Positions 1-11,320 of a stretch of DNA of 64,000 bases are shown one piece after another. Under the pieces are notes generated by a model, which was given only the letters and a program-made list of their open reading frames with translations, did not search any database and had not been told where the DNA came from. The stretch is from Lutraria lutraria (taxonomy: Eukaryota; Mollusca; Bivalvia; Venerida; Mactridae). The DNA lies in the NCBI GenBank assembly GCA_964023205.1, contig OZ026840.1, forward strand, positions 34,017,336-34,081,335. The letters run 5' to 3'. Numbering within the stretch: position 1 is the first letter of the stretch; each line of letters opens with the position of its first letter. The position numbers were made by a program, and so were the translations under genes.

Positions 1-709
1 AGTACTGGTATAAACATAGTTTCTTTGCAAGTTATTTTAATAAAGATTATAATAGTTATCTTGTAAAAAATAATTTCATGTATAAATTGAATGATTGGAT
101 TTAGAAATAGAAGAAGCATTCAGTTGCATTTTTCATGTATTAACCGTTCTTACATAATCTGCATGGTAATTAAAGGACAACATTCATTAATTACATGTAC
201 ATAAAATGCTTATAAAAACAACAGGAAGTTGTCCATAAACTAAATATCACTAAAAATCAAAACAATTTATGACCCTCTTATATGACTAGGTGTCAAGTCT
301 ACTGACCATGAAAAGACAGGATTAATCCCATTAGGGGCAATAAAACAATTAAGAGATTAGACCTCATGTGGATTTTTTTTTTGGGGGGGGTCACTTATAT
401 AGTAGCTGTTCAATGTCTTTAAACTGGCTTTTGGCGTAATGTACAATTGTTCCTATACATAAATAAAACAGACATGTGCAAAAAAGTATGCTCGTACGAT
501 CCTATTCGGATAATACAGGACATTCGGATATAATCGGTCGTCAAATGACGATTTGATGATAATAGTCCACGTTGCACTGACGAGAGCCATTAGAAGTTGT
601 TAATGATTTTCATTATTTAGGTGTAGTATTTAATTACACCGGTAATTTTAACCCGTACCAAGAATATTTAGTTGAGAAAGGATTGAAAGCATTGAATGTA
701 TTATTTATT
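1..709. other. left-edge sequence, no gene seen
   Basis: AT-rich sequence with a short poly-G run near 385. I found no CCP, lectin or PAN exon on the minus strand, although the CCP and lectin exons of gene A would be expected to its left. They are either beyond the window edge or lost. Confidence 0.4.
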
Positions 710-960
710 AAAGTCCCATTATAGCTTTTTGCTATAAAAATAACTATGAAAAAAAACAACAATTACTGATATTATCCCAAGATAGTAATTAGGACGAAAC
801 AAGCCTTTTTTGTCCTAAAAACACTCACTTCGCTGTGAATTTTGCTTTTGTAAACTTGAAATATATATAGAGCGCGTGACGTCACTTAATGCCCTGTGCA
901 TACTATGACTGCGGGAAAACACAGCTGTTTTCAATGATATAGAAAAAATACGATAGTGGT
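710..960. repeat. interspersed repeat, copy 1 (pair with 45018-45240)
   Basis: About 230 bases are recognisably the same as 45018-45240. Both start with AAAGTCCCATTAT, then share AAACAAGCCTTTTTT, TTTTGCTTTTGTAAACTTGAA and a GAGCGCGTGACG segment in the same order. No coding capacity is visible. This is probably a short non-autonomous element. Confidence 0.65.
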
Positions 961-1489
961 TTTGGAAACATTTAGACGAAATATACTTACCAGTATTTGT
1001 TTATTATAGCTGTTTGCGAGTACTTATGGTTACAACAGTAGTGTCTATTACTAGTTTGGCTATTCCTGGCCATCTGATTGGCTAATGGTGATGACTGAAT
1101 CTGTTAATAGTTGACAGGTAGGCAAATCATGAAGGCATTGCCTAGAGAAGTTGTTATGTGGCTATTTAAAGTTCAATGTGGTTGTATGATATCGCTCAGA
1201 TTTATGGTGAATTCGTTAACATTAAGAGTTAATTCTATTTGATTGATGTAGGGTATGATATAACCATGTCTTTGTGAACTATATACATGAATTTATTCAT
1301 TTGTCAAATACTCATGATTGTCATTATAATGTGTATTACTCATATCATGTAAATATTTTATACCCTTGGATTGAATTAAATATACAGACAATATCCTTTA
1401 TGAAAAAACTTCTTACAAAAAAGATAAACCAATATGCTTCTTGTAATTTGTCTACATATAACGTTTTGTTATATTTTTTTTGTTCTTGC

Positions 1490-2632
1490 TATAAAGTATG
1501 CACGGGAGGAAGACATACCGGATTCCTCTGTTATAGAACAAAATACAGAAGCTTTTACGACCGATAAATTTATATGCTTATGGGACTTTAAGTGCAAAGA
1601 GTTTGATATGAAGCCCCGGACATGTTGTCGATTTTTTTTTGTTAGTTCTATTATAAGCTATGGGTCTGCAGTATGTGGTTGTACAAAATCTAAAGAAGTA
1701 GAAAGACTGCATTTAAAGTTTTTGAAAAGGTTGTTAAATGTAAAACAAACGACACGTAATGCATTTGTGTATGGTGAACTAGGAATGTTACCCGTTATTT
1801 GTTATGAACGTAGTCTGAAACATTGGTTGAAGATTCAGCCTGGTGATAATATTTTATTAAACTGTGTTTTTTAAACAAGCTGTAGACGATTGTAACAAAG
1901 GTTGTATTAACTGGGTATATAATGTCAAGAAAATGATAATTTGCAGATGTGTTTGATAATGTGCATGATATTAATAATAATAAGTCTTTCCCTTTAGTTT
2001 TTAAGATGCGGATTATTGAATCGTATAAACAAGAGTTGTTGAACATTGTTAATAAAAGTACTATGATGGATCTTTATAGATTATTTAAACCAGCATTTGG
2101 TTATGAAATGTATCTTGATATTTTACCAAAATCTTTTTGAATATGCTTTGTAGACTACACATGTCAGTTCATCCGTTACGGATACAAACAGGTAATAATA
2201 GACACTGTATTTATTGTAATTCTAATGATATTGAAGATGAGTATCATTTTGTTGTGTACATGTCCTTGTTATTCTGAATTCAGACATAAATATATCCAAA
2301 AACTATACTACGTATGTAAAACCTTCTGTTCAGAAATATTTACAATTGTTAAGCAATGTTAAAAAAATCAAGAGTTAATAAATATATCATTGTATGTTAA
2401 AAATGCATTAAGAATCCGTTCTAATATGACTATGTTGAAAGATAAATCATGTTCATCTGTATTACCTTATACATATTTGTGTATGATTCCTTGTTTAAAA
2501 AGGTATGTCCAATTTTTTTATTTTATTGTTTAATTGTAAATTACGTTGACAGTTTATGTTTGTATTTATGTAAATAGATGATGTACTATGTACACGTCTG
2601 AATAAAATGTCTGTCTGTCTGTCTGTCTGTCT
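1490..2632 (+). mobile_element. degenerate 3' end of a non-LTR retrotransposon (LINE)
   Basis: Broken reading frames on the plus strand resemble the C-terminal part of a LINE reverse-transcriptase polyprotein. At about 1660-1830 there is YGSAVCG, then HLKFLKRLLNVK and VYGELG, followed by a WLKI stretch. After frame breaks, 2150-2260 encodes HPLRIQTGN and a C-x2-C...EDEYHF zinc-knuckle-like segment. The tail ends in AATAAAATG and a (TCTG)n run at 2609-2632, as in a LINE 3' end. Stops and frameshifts show it is dead and 5'-truncated. It ends about 50 bases from the four-cysteine exon of gene A. Confidence 0.7.
2609..2632. repeat. (TCTG)n microsatellite
   Basis: Six TCTG units at the 3' end of the LINE remnant, likely the simple-repeat tail of that element. 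Confidence 0.8.
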
Positions 2633-2685
2633 GCCATGCATGTATCTACTACATACATATAGTATCAAAATGAAACCTAACTAAC

Positions 2686-2755
2686 CTTCATGTAGACATA
2701 ATCCACTGCTAACATCACAAACCTGCCATTCTGTACAATCGCAATCTCCTACAAA
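2686..2755 (-). CDS. gene A exon 2: four-cysteine mini-module
   Basis: The 70-base exon has acceptor CTCAAG and donor GTTAGT, entering in phase 0 and leaving in phase 1. It encodes FVGDCDCTEWQVC, then a fourth Cys in GLC. The C-x-C-x4-C-x6-C spacing is identical in genes B (15530-15599) and C (26701-26770). It may be a reduced EGF-like unit; I cannot assign a named family. Confidence 0.65.
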
Positions 2756-4039
2756 CTTGAGTAAAACATATTAATTGATTATTATTTGTATCATTAATTG
2801 ATTATTATTTGTATCATTAATTGATTATTATTTGTATCAGGCATATGTATTCAATACTCATACTCGACTGATCTTTCACATTAGAGCAAAACGCAGTTAT
2901 AGTGTGAATTCCATGGGACCAACAATAATTACATGTAATTGGTGAATTTTTTTTCGAACTTTGATTCTATCCATAACAATGAAGGGAGCGTCCGCGAGGG
3001 GATGCTTTACTGTTCCCGATTCTTCACTTTATCAACAGTTCACTACAACCATGGTTTACGGTAAAGCCGCAATTGTTTGCAGATCAGTCTTTGTAGTCGG
3101 AGCGATGTCACATGACCTCCAGCTGAAGCACATGCAGTCAAACCTGTGAACAAAAGTCACCCTTAGGAAAGAAAAAATGTAACTTTTGTTGACAAGTGAT
3201 CTATATTGAGTGATCATTTTTTTCTAAATAATCAATGACGTTTTTCAAAAGAATGGCCTTTATTCACAGAATGACCTACATTGGGGGGGGGGGGGGATGT
3301 CGGCCAACACAGTTTTGACTGTATTAATAACTATGCTTGCCATTCATAGCTTGTATCTAGAACGACCATATTCTGGTGAAAGTATAATATTCACCATTTC
3401 ATTAGGTCTATAATTTAGCAAATGCTCGTTTTTTTCTTTCCATATTGCTATGACCTTTTCTGGGCACAATCATCGGACCGCTACATATACAAATTGCCAA
3501 CATCATTTGTTCCAGATAATCACTTTATTTAAAAGAGCGTATCATTCATTTATGCCATGCGAGAAGAAATAATCTTTTCGCGTATAAAAGTGCATTTTGA
3601 TACACACATTGTGAATTAACGACACTCGGATGCAAGGCAGTGCTATGTACAATGCCCCACACGAAAAAGATAATCATGATGGTGTGCAAAAGAATTGAAT
3701 GTACCAACATACATCCGAGATATTTACCGTCTCCATTTTGATTTGGATACCCCCGGGACAGCTGTAACTGTCAAAATCTTCTGATCCTCCTAAATGTAAT
3801 GAACATGTTTTAAACTTGCGGTTGTATCCCAGGACCTTGCATGATTTCCTTACAGCGCATTTTTCCGCGCAGTCACGAATTGATATTTTCACGAACTCCC
3901 TAAATTTGGTATTCTCTGCTGGGCATATTCCGTGTTCATATTGACCAAAGTTTATATGACCATTTGAATAACACCACTTTACGAGGACAAATAAAGCGTA
4001 CACTGAAAAAGATATATTTCTACTAAACAACTGCTTCAT
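2686..4039 (-). CDS. gene A (partial): secreted PAN/apple-like protein, first two exons
   Basis: This is a minus-strand spliced gene with exons 3713-4039 and 2686-2755. The protein starts with a signal peptide, followed by a six-cysteine PAN/apple-like domain and a four-cysteine mini-module. It is paralogous to genes B and C, with which it shares exon lengths and phases (PAN exon 327 bases as in B, mini-module exon 70 bases in all three). By analogy it should continue into a CCP and an F-type lectin, but no such exon is visible between 2686 and the window edge. That leaves truncation or an off-window 3' half. PAN domains bind proteins or sugars extracellularly; the ligand here is unknown. A 33-bp minisatellite lies about 500 bases 5' of the start codon. 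Confidence 0.7.
2771..2839. repeat. 23-bp tandem repeat, 3 copies
   Basis: Three perfect or near-perfect copies of TTAATTGATTATTATTTGTA plus TCA lie in the intron just 5' of gene A exon 2. Confidence 0.9.
3135..3322. mobile_element. MITE-like element, ACAGTCAAACCTGT family
   Basis: It begins CAGTCAAACCTGTG and ends near CAGTTTTGACTG, giving imperfect terminal inverted repeats. The interior has the 'cacctccgaataaagaccat / ggcctttattcacag' character seen in many other copies in this window. A poly-G run lies at 3284-3296. Confidence 0.55.
3713..4039 (-). CDS. gene A exon 1: signal peptide + PAN/apple-like domain
   Basis: The start codon is the ATG at 4039 (MKQLFSRNISF), which gives a hydrophobic signal peptide. 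An open TTG further upstream is not needed. The domain carries six cysteines in order: GIC, RDC, EKC, KSC, KTC and a final SCPGG. The core CKVLGYNRKFKTCSLH fits the PAN pattern of a Cys, an aromatic-rich strand, then Cys-x-Leu. The donor GAT|GTATGT leaves phase 0, giving 109 codons, the same as gene B. Confidence 0.75.
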
Positions 4040-4525
4040 TTTGTCCAATTTGATATTATTAGCCTGTCCCAATGCGTATGTTCAAATTTTGAATATTTCC
4101 AACGTGTTTGCAGCGCTCATTGTACATACTAACCGATGTTTAAGACAATCTCCGTGTCAAAAAAGTTGTCCAAAGTAAATCGTTTTGATTTTGGATGATT
4201 ATAATGTGAAAATAGAAAGTAAAGTTATCTTAACGACATCTATATAGGGCCGAATGCAGCTCCATGCTGATATAATATAGGAAATAGAAATAATTGATTG
4301 ACGGGGATGTTAAAATTTTCAATTATTTATCAAATGTTATAGTGGTATGATTACCAAATACATTAACCTGCATCACTCAACGTTGGATCTGATTCCTAAA
4401 GTTGATTTGCTGTTATATTGTTGTTAATAAAATATAAGAAATTTAGTAATCCTTTGTGCATAAAGCTTTCTTGATAATTGTGATCGATCTTTGATCCTCT
4501 GTACCTAATCATCATTATTCTTTAA

Positions 4526-6035
4526 GGAAGAGTTATTGCGGACTGTGGTTATTCTCTTTACGACGCGATGGTTCTTTTCTCTACGTCATGTTATTGTGGA
4601 CTTACTGTCAGTGGTTCTTTTCACAACGTCATGGTATTGTGGACTTACTGTGGTTCTTTTAACTACGCATATTATTGCGGACTTACTGTGGTTCTTTTCA
4701 CTACGTCATGTTATTGTGGACTTACTGTGTTTTTTTTCTCTACGTCATGTTATTGCGGACTGTGGTTCTTCTCTCTCCGTCATGTTATTGTGGACTGTGG
4801 TTCTTCTCTCTACGTCATGTTATTGTGGACTGTGGTTATTCTCTCTATGTCATGTTATTGTGGACTGTGGTTATTCTCTCTCTATGTCATGTTATTGCGG
4901 ACTGTGGTTCTTCTCTCTACGTTATGTTATTGTGGACTGTTCTTCTTATGTCTACGTCATTTTATTGTGGACTGTGGTTCTTTTCTCTACGTCATGTTAT
5001 TGTGGACTGTGATTTTTCTCTTTACGTCATGTTATTGTGGACTGTGGTTCCTCTCTCTATGTCATGTTATTGTGTACTATGGTTCCTCTCTCTTTGTCAT
5101 GTTATTGTGGACTGTGTTTTTCACTCTACGTCATGGTACTGTGGACTGTGGTTCCTCTCTCTATGTCATGTTATTGTGGACTGTGGTTCTTTTCTCTACG
5201 TCATGTTATTGTGGACTGTGGTTCTGTTGTCTACGTCATGTTATTGTTAACTGTGGTGCTTTTGTCTACGTCATGTTATTGTGGACTGTGGTTCATTCAC
5301 TACGTCATATTATTGCAGACTTACTGTGGTTCTTTTCACTACGTTATGTTATTGTGGACTTACTGTGTTTTTTTTCTCTACGTCATGTTATTGCGGACTG
5401 TGGTTCTTCTCTCTACGTCATGTTATTGTGGACTGTGGTTCTTCTCTCTACGTCATGTTATAGTGGACTGTGGTTAATCTCTCTATGTCATGTTATTGTG
5501 GACTGTGGTTATTCTCTCTCTACGTCATGTTATTGCGGACTGTGGTTCTTCTCCCTACGTTGTGATATTGTGGACTGTTCTTCTTATGTCTACGTCATGT
5601 TCTTGTGGACTGTGGTTCCTCTCTCTTTGTCATGTTATTGTGGACTGTGTTTTTCACTCTACGTCATGGTACTGTGGACTGTGGTTCCTCTCTCTATGTC
5701 ATGTTATTGTTAACTGTGGTTCTTTTCTCTACGTCATGTTATTGTGGACTGTGGTTCTGTTGTCTACGTCATGTTATTGTTAACTGTGGTTCTTTTCTCT
5801 ACCTTATGTTATTGTGGACTGTGGTGCTTTTGTCTATGTCATGTTATTGTGGACTGTGGTTCTTCTCTCTACGCCATGTTATTGTGGATTGTGGTGCTTT
5901 TGTCTATGTCATGTTAGTGTTGACTGTGGTTCTTCTGTCTACGTCATGTTATTGTGGACCGTGGTTCTTCTGTCTACGTCATGTTGTTGTGGACCGTGGT
6001 TATTGTCTTTCTGTACGCATACACTTGTGTACTGT
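4526..6035. repeat. 33-bp minisatellite, about 45 copies, 5' of gene A
   Basis: The tandem unit is close to TCTCTACGTCATGTTATTG followed by TGGACTGTGGTTCT, 33 bases. Because 33 is divisible by 3 and the unit lacks stops in several frames, long open frames with 11-residue periods arise on the plus strand. They have no coding signature and are artefacts. Most units contain ACGTCA, a CRE half-site. The array starts about 490 bases upstream of the gene A start codon. Confidence 0.95.
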
Positions 6036-6040
6036 GTTTT

Positions 6041-7195
6041 TAATTTTTTCTAGTAGAATCTAATTTGCCTTTGCGTCATGATTTGTATTGATACAGTAGG
6101 CGGTGGAAAGTCGGGGAAAATAGTGCCACTGGATAAGCTTTTAAAACAAGCTGGTATGCGAATTGTCCGTTATTTGTTTCATGTCGAAAAGGAAACAGTT
6201 TTGGAGGAAAACTTTTATCAGACTGAATGGGATATAGGTGGGAAGTACGTATAGATTTCAAGCAAAAGGTACAGCGTCTACGATGCATCATATAACCTTT
6301 TTGCTCGAGTCTAAAGCCAGCAATGACTGATTAAGGAAAGCAAACACAGAGTGTGATAATGAAAACAACCTTAAACCGATTATAAACTCGTAGGACTGTA
6401 ACGATTCGAAATTGTTCCGGTTCGGATCCAATCGAATCTAAATTGTGAATTTCGAATACTTGGGATCAGACCCAGTTGCAGCATAAGTTTAAATCATAGA
6501 TCTAGAAACATGTCCCTTGTTAATTTGAAAAAGAACAAAAAGAAACAACTAGAATATATTCACAAAACTTGAGATAATTTAACCTTCATTCACAATTAAA
6601 TTAAAGTCCTATAAGCATACAGATTTATCAGTCGTAATAGTTTCTACAGAGGGATCCGGGGCGTTCCCTCCCCTCCCCGTATATAGTTTATAGCAAGACA
6701 AAATGTTTCCGAAACGATTATCGTATTTCTTTCGATATCATTGAAGAACAGGGTTTGATCCTGAGGTTAGACAGTTGTATTATCAGCAACAGAGTTTTTT
6801 GCATATAAAAACACAGCTCTTCGGGAAAACACAGCTGTTCTATAAATAGGTTTTGAACAGGGTTGCTTGCATCTTTGTTCTTGGTTAGTACCAGTTTTCG
6901 ACGCTCACAGAATCAAAATCTGTAGCAGAATCTAAAAATAGATTTCATGGTTTCCCCTATCACAACCAATGAAGAAGTTCATCACCAAACGCCAAATAAT
7001 AGTTCCAAGGAGAAGACGGTAATCGGTCATATCTGGTTCACACTATCCATATAAAACGACTTTGGTGTAAAGATTATAATGTAATATATGTTGCTTAATG
7101 AGTGGAATCAAATGACATACGTTAAAACAAAAGTCGAACATGATGAGATTACTGCGCAGCTGAACTATTGACAGCTGGTTTGTATGTATATTAAA
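6041..7195. other. gene-poor stretch, nothing recognised
   Basis: No exon, tRNA or clear repeat was recognised on either strand, apart from short AT-rich open frames without family features. Confidence 0.35.
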
Positions 7196-7198
7196 AAC

Positions 7199-7268
7199 GA
7201 ACTCCTTCACAGCATGGAGATTTGTGGTCCAGCGGTGAGAGGTCCTGGGTTCGATACTCGGTAGTAGC
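7199..7268 (+). repeat. tRNA-derived SINE fragment
   Basis: It contains an A-box-like TGGTCCAGCGG and a B-box-like GGTTCGATACTC too close together for a functional tRNA; the anticodon arm appears deleted. It is probably a degenerate SINE head. Confidence 0.45.
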
Positions 7269-7539
7269 ATAATTCTTTTTATTTATATGAACATTTTTTT
7301 TCAAATAATTAACTAAGATATCAAAGAGAAAGTATAGTTGTGTTAAAAAATGTATTTCAATGAAAAAAAATCTACATGAAAAGTCGAAATCATAATTATA
7401 TGCATTTTTCATGAAAATTGATAAAAACAATATCAATAATCAACAAATTGCCTAAAACATGTAAATCGAATAAGTCCAGGCTTTTAATAATCGGTTCAGA
7501 ATTGTTACAACACGACCTTGATGAACACGACCGGTGTGA

Positions 7540-7796
7540 TTTCTGTAGTAAAATATAAGAAATATATGTTACTTGATCTGTAACAATATTTACATAATGA
7601 CTTCCATAAAATAGTTGTCCGATGCTTTTCTTATTTCTTGCAAAATGATTAAAAATTACTACGCTGTATTTCTATATGTACTTTGTGATAAAAAAATTGG
7701 AACGTTTTTATTGCAAGGAAAAGTCAGTGTCATATCTGTCTAGGTAAAATAAGACCTACTTCAATTTTAACATCCAAAAAACTAATGGGGCTTTAA
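7540..7796. mobile_element. TTAA-target MITE, truncated copy
   Basis: The right end reads CTAATGGGGCTTTAA and the interior aligns by eye with 24724-25025 (shared ATATTTACATAA, GATGCTTTT...CTTATTT and TTATTGCAAG segments in order). The left terminal repeat is not seen. Confidence 0.6.
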
Positions 7797-8640
7797 CAAT
7801 AGTGAAAACCATTTTTTTATTTATGTTATTTTTTATAATATCAACAAATTGGGTTATAAATATCGATTTTGCTTTTTATACGTAAGTAAAGTAAAACATT
7901 TCACAGATTCTAATATTTTCATCCATGTTTTAATATGTTTTAGTCTTCAACCTCTAAAACTTGATTCAACGCGTCCAATTTTTATTACCCTGTATAATGC
8001 ATCATGCTGTGACTGTATATACATGGATATCTAATCAGCAGATATGATCATCGCCAAATGCACGTAATTGTTTCCGTAAACGTACGTAAATATCCGAGAT
8101 TTGCCGAACGATTGACGAATTGAACTTTAAAAAATCCAAGGGGTAGTTTAAAAATCATCAAAAGGGTCGAAGAAGATATTATTTGATTGTTTTCATATTT
8201 TACACGTTGAAAGAAATTAAAATTTAAAAACGTATGCAATGAGTACAAATTTGATCACATTTCCACCCCAAAGAGTTATGATGCTGAAAACATCAAATTT
8301 TCATTGAAAAATCTACCAATTTTACGCTTTTTACATTGAATATAGAGGGAATCGATAGGAGTCTTTTTCAAACGCAAAAGGGTCAAAGAACGCATTAATT
8401 TAAAATAATAAAAAATACACCATTAGATCAGAAAGATAAAAGATAAATTAAACTTTTGTGATGAGTACAAATTTCGTAATTTAAATAGAATAAAAGTTAT
8501 GACGATTAAAGTGAAAATCCCTTTCTTTGTTTAATGTAATTTTTTTATCGATTTTCCAAAATCAGCATGTCCGCGAAAGTTGGGTATGGTACGAGAATAG
8601 CCATTTTATGATTTCCTTTTTACTTTATAAGTTCCTAAAA

Positions 8641-8809
8641 TGTTTGTTTCTGGTTACATGCTCATTAAAACGAGATAGGCAGTTGGGGGATTTTTGGCTA
8701 TTGAAAGCGTGTGGAAAGGTGAAATATTGAATGTACCGTTCTTCGGGCCTAACGACAGTTTTGGGGCCCCGTGGAAAATTAAGGTAGGTCGGGTAACCAG
8801 AAACAAACA
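8641..8809. mobile_element. 169-bp MITE with 17-bp inverted repeats
   Basis: The ends are TGTTTGTTTCTGGTTAC and its exact reverse complement GTAACCAGAAACAAACA. The interior includes GGCCC and a 'ggaaaggtgaaat' block. Related diverged copies are at about 29571-29705, 46795-46990 and 62885-63055, with fragments near 9570 and 26515. There is no transposase. Confidence 0.75.
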
Positions 8810-9654
8810 CATTATTAGGCCTGTTTGCCTCGCATGATTTCATATTCAAACTGAACAAACAAACTGAGATATTAAGTTATATTAGCAGGCACTTATAAGG
8901 TAGTATATTCTCTAGTCTATTATTTATGAAGCGCTGAACATAAATAGAATATGAGTAAAAACTCATCAATTAATTACACACAATGCATTGAGAGGGTTTG
9001 GTGACCTTTTCAACTTTGTAACCTTATTGGGTTGAAGGCAACGACCCTTATGGCGAGTAGGCCAATACTGAAGTATGTGAGAGTTAACTGTTGCCCGTTT
9101 CGTAGACTTATCTTAGGTAACACAGTACATCTTGCTGATTGTATATACGTTCATACTTTGACCTTTTATGTTTTATAGCTGATCATATCTCCCAGAAACA
9201 ATCAATTGGATAAAACCTGGTCAAAGTTTCACAAGATTTTGCTCTAACTCAACTCATTCGTTAAATCATATATTTCACTGTTTAGTTTTATTGTATGGGA
9301 TGCAGAATATGTTATTAACAGCAGGTACTTAAATGGTCTGATAGCTGCTTCCAATAATTTCTACTTAGCCATAGTCTTTTGATATGATATAATCATTAAA
9401 ATTGATTTGAGTCTGTTATTTGGATTTTGACTTTTGACTCAAATGAGTTTTCATACTAATTATTTTGCTTGACCCACACTATTTTATGCTGGCGTGTTTA
9501 ACATGTTTTATGTAAAATGTATATAAGGAAACACATGATAACGGTTCTTGTCTAAGACACAATATTTCCTTTTTTGTTTGTTTCTGGATATACGCTCATT
9601 TGAAATAGTGTATTTAGGTAGGAGAATTATCGTTTTTGGAATTTTTTATTTCTG

Positions 9655-10208
9655 TTCTTGAACCCGGTTCACGTGTATCGCCTCTTCCTCTAGTGGTAGA
9701 ACCCGGTTCACGTGTATCGCCTCTTCCTCTCGTGGTAGAACCCGGTTCACGTGTATCGCCTCTTCCTCTCGTGGTAGAACCCGGTTCACGTGTATCGCCT
9801 CTTCCTCTAGTGGTAGAACCCGGTTCACGTGTATCGCCTCTTCCTCTAGTGGTAGAACCCGGTTCACGTGTATCGCCTCTTCCTCTAGTGGTAGAACCCG
9901 GTTCATGTGTATCGCCTCTTCCTCTAGTGGTAGAACCCGGTTCACGTGTATCGCCTCTTCCTCTAGTGGTAGAACCCGGTTCACGTGTATCGCCTCTTCC
10001 TCTAGTGGTAGAACCCGGTTCACGTGTATCGCCTCTTCCTCTAGTGGTAGAACCCGGTTCACGTGTATCGCCTCTTCCTCTAGTGGTAGAACCCGGTTCA
10101 CGTGTATCGCCTCTTCCTCTAGTGGTAGAACCCGGTTCACGTGTAAAGCCTCTTCCTCTAGTGGTAGAACCCGGTTCACGTGTATCGCCTCTTCCTCTAG
10201 TGGTAGAA
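9655..10208. repeat. 39-bp minisatellite, about 14 copies
   Basis: Each unit combines ACCCGGTTCACGTGTATCGC with CTCTTCCTCTAGTGGTAGA (39 bases). Units are nearly identical, with an AGTGG/CGTGG variant in the second and third copies. The 13-codon period leaves open frames on both strands, including a minus-strand frame rich in RGD. None has an ATG outside the array or convincing splice sites. The CACGTG E-box recurs in almost every unit. It lies between genes A and B. Confidence 0.95.
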
Positions 10209-10559
10209 ATCAATTATATTATATTTCGTAATTTTGTTCAATTTCTTTATAAATCGTCTAGTTTGATGAGTAGATGAATGCAGAGTAAACAAATGTCACA
10301 TATGTTTCGAAGACTTTTAATAGTACCTAAAATGGCTTGCATTGTTCATACTCCCACGTATATAAAAATGTTGCACCTTCTCCGCTTATTTGTAGCTTTT
10401 GTTTATTAATACGACCACGCCTCTTTTCTCTAGGTTTCATCATCATTACTGCCGTCTCTAGTTTATACCGTATAAATATAAAAATCAAAATCATCATGTA
10501 TCAGTTAATACAACTTGATGTATGCAATATTATTATATCAACATTGGTAGCTCTATATG

Positions 10560-10690
10560 TGAGAAAGTAGACAGTTGCTTACGTGGGATGGGAGTCTACT
10601 GGTTCTTCCCGAGGAGCGATAGTTAGGTTGGCTCTCCACCTCATATGACTCTGACTGTTGAAAAACTCGAAATAAACAAACAAATCCACA
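10560..10690 (+). repeat. SINE 3' part
   Basis: It shares GTAGACAGTTGCTTACG, GATGGGAGTCT, CTGGTTCTTCCC and the tail TGTTGAAAA..CTCGAAATAAACAAACAAA with the minus-strand copy at 14060-14290. Only the non-tRNA part is present. Confidence 0.65.
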
Positions 10691-10975
10691 TGGATCTTTT
10701 GGCTTAATAAAGTTCATATAGATTAATAAGAAAGCCATGAAAAAAGTCACGTAAAATCAAACCCATGTTTACAGTCACCTCCGAATAAAGACCATTCTGT
10801 GAAGAAAGGCCACATTTTGCCTTCCACAAAGGGTGCTCTTTGTTGACAGATCGGACTCTATCTATTTTAGAACAAATTAAATTCAGTTTCAACAAACACG
10901 AATAATATGAAATGATGTAATCTTAATACATTTTGCATATAAACATGTAGAAACAGTTTAGATAATCAAGAGTAG

Positions 10976-11320
10976 TTAAAGCCCCATTAGATTTTTTGTA
11001 TGTTGAATTTAAAGTAGGTCTTATTTTACCTTTAATGATGTCTTATCAGTGAAATGGACTTTTACTTTCATTATAAACATTCCAAAATTTACATTTTTTA
11101 TCCCGAGGTACATAAAGAAATACAGCACAGTATAATGACTATTTTTTCGATGATATTGCAAAAAATAAGAGAAAGCATCTGACAACATTTTACGAGATCT
11201 GGCTAAAAAAGGCATTATGTAAACATTGGTTTAGAGCAAATAGAATATTTTTCTTACATTTTGCAATCATTTTATCAATTGTTCTATATAAATAATTTCA
11301 GAAAGGTAATGGGCCTTTAA
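10976..11320. mobile_element. TTAA-target MITE, full-length copy
   Basis: It starts TTAAAGCCCCATTAG and ends AATGGGCCTTTAA, giving TTAA target duplications and inverted termini. It is the same family as 24724-25025, in opposite orientation. Confidence 0.65.

Noticed and set aside
4536..6063. Several long plus-strand open frames with 11-residue periods (CYCGLWFFSLR type)
   Set aside because: They arise from the 33-bp minisatellite in all three frames at once, with no start context, domain or splice sites.
8625..8858. A 77-codon minus-strand frame
   Set aside because: It lies across a MITE with 17-bp inverted ends and has no coding features.
9614..10277. Open frames of 100-213 codons on both strands, including an RGD-repeat protein
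   Set aside because: They are products of the 39-bp repeat. The longest use non-ATG starts, and no convincing acceptor joins them to gene B. Kept only as a finding to test.
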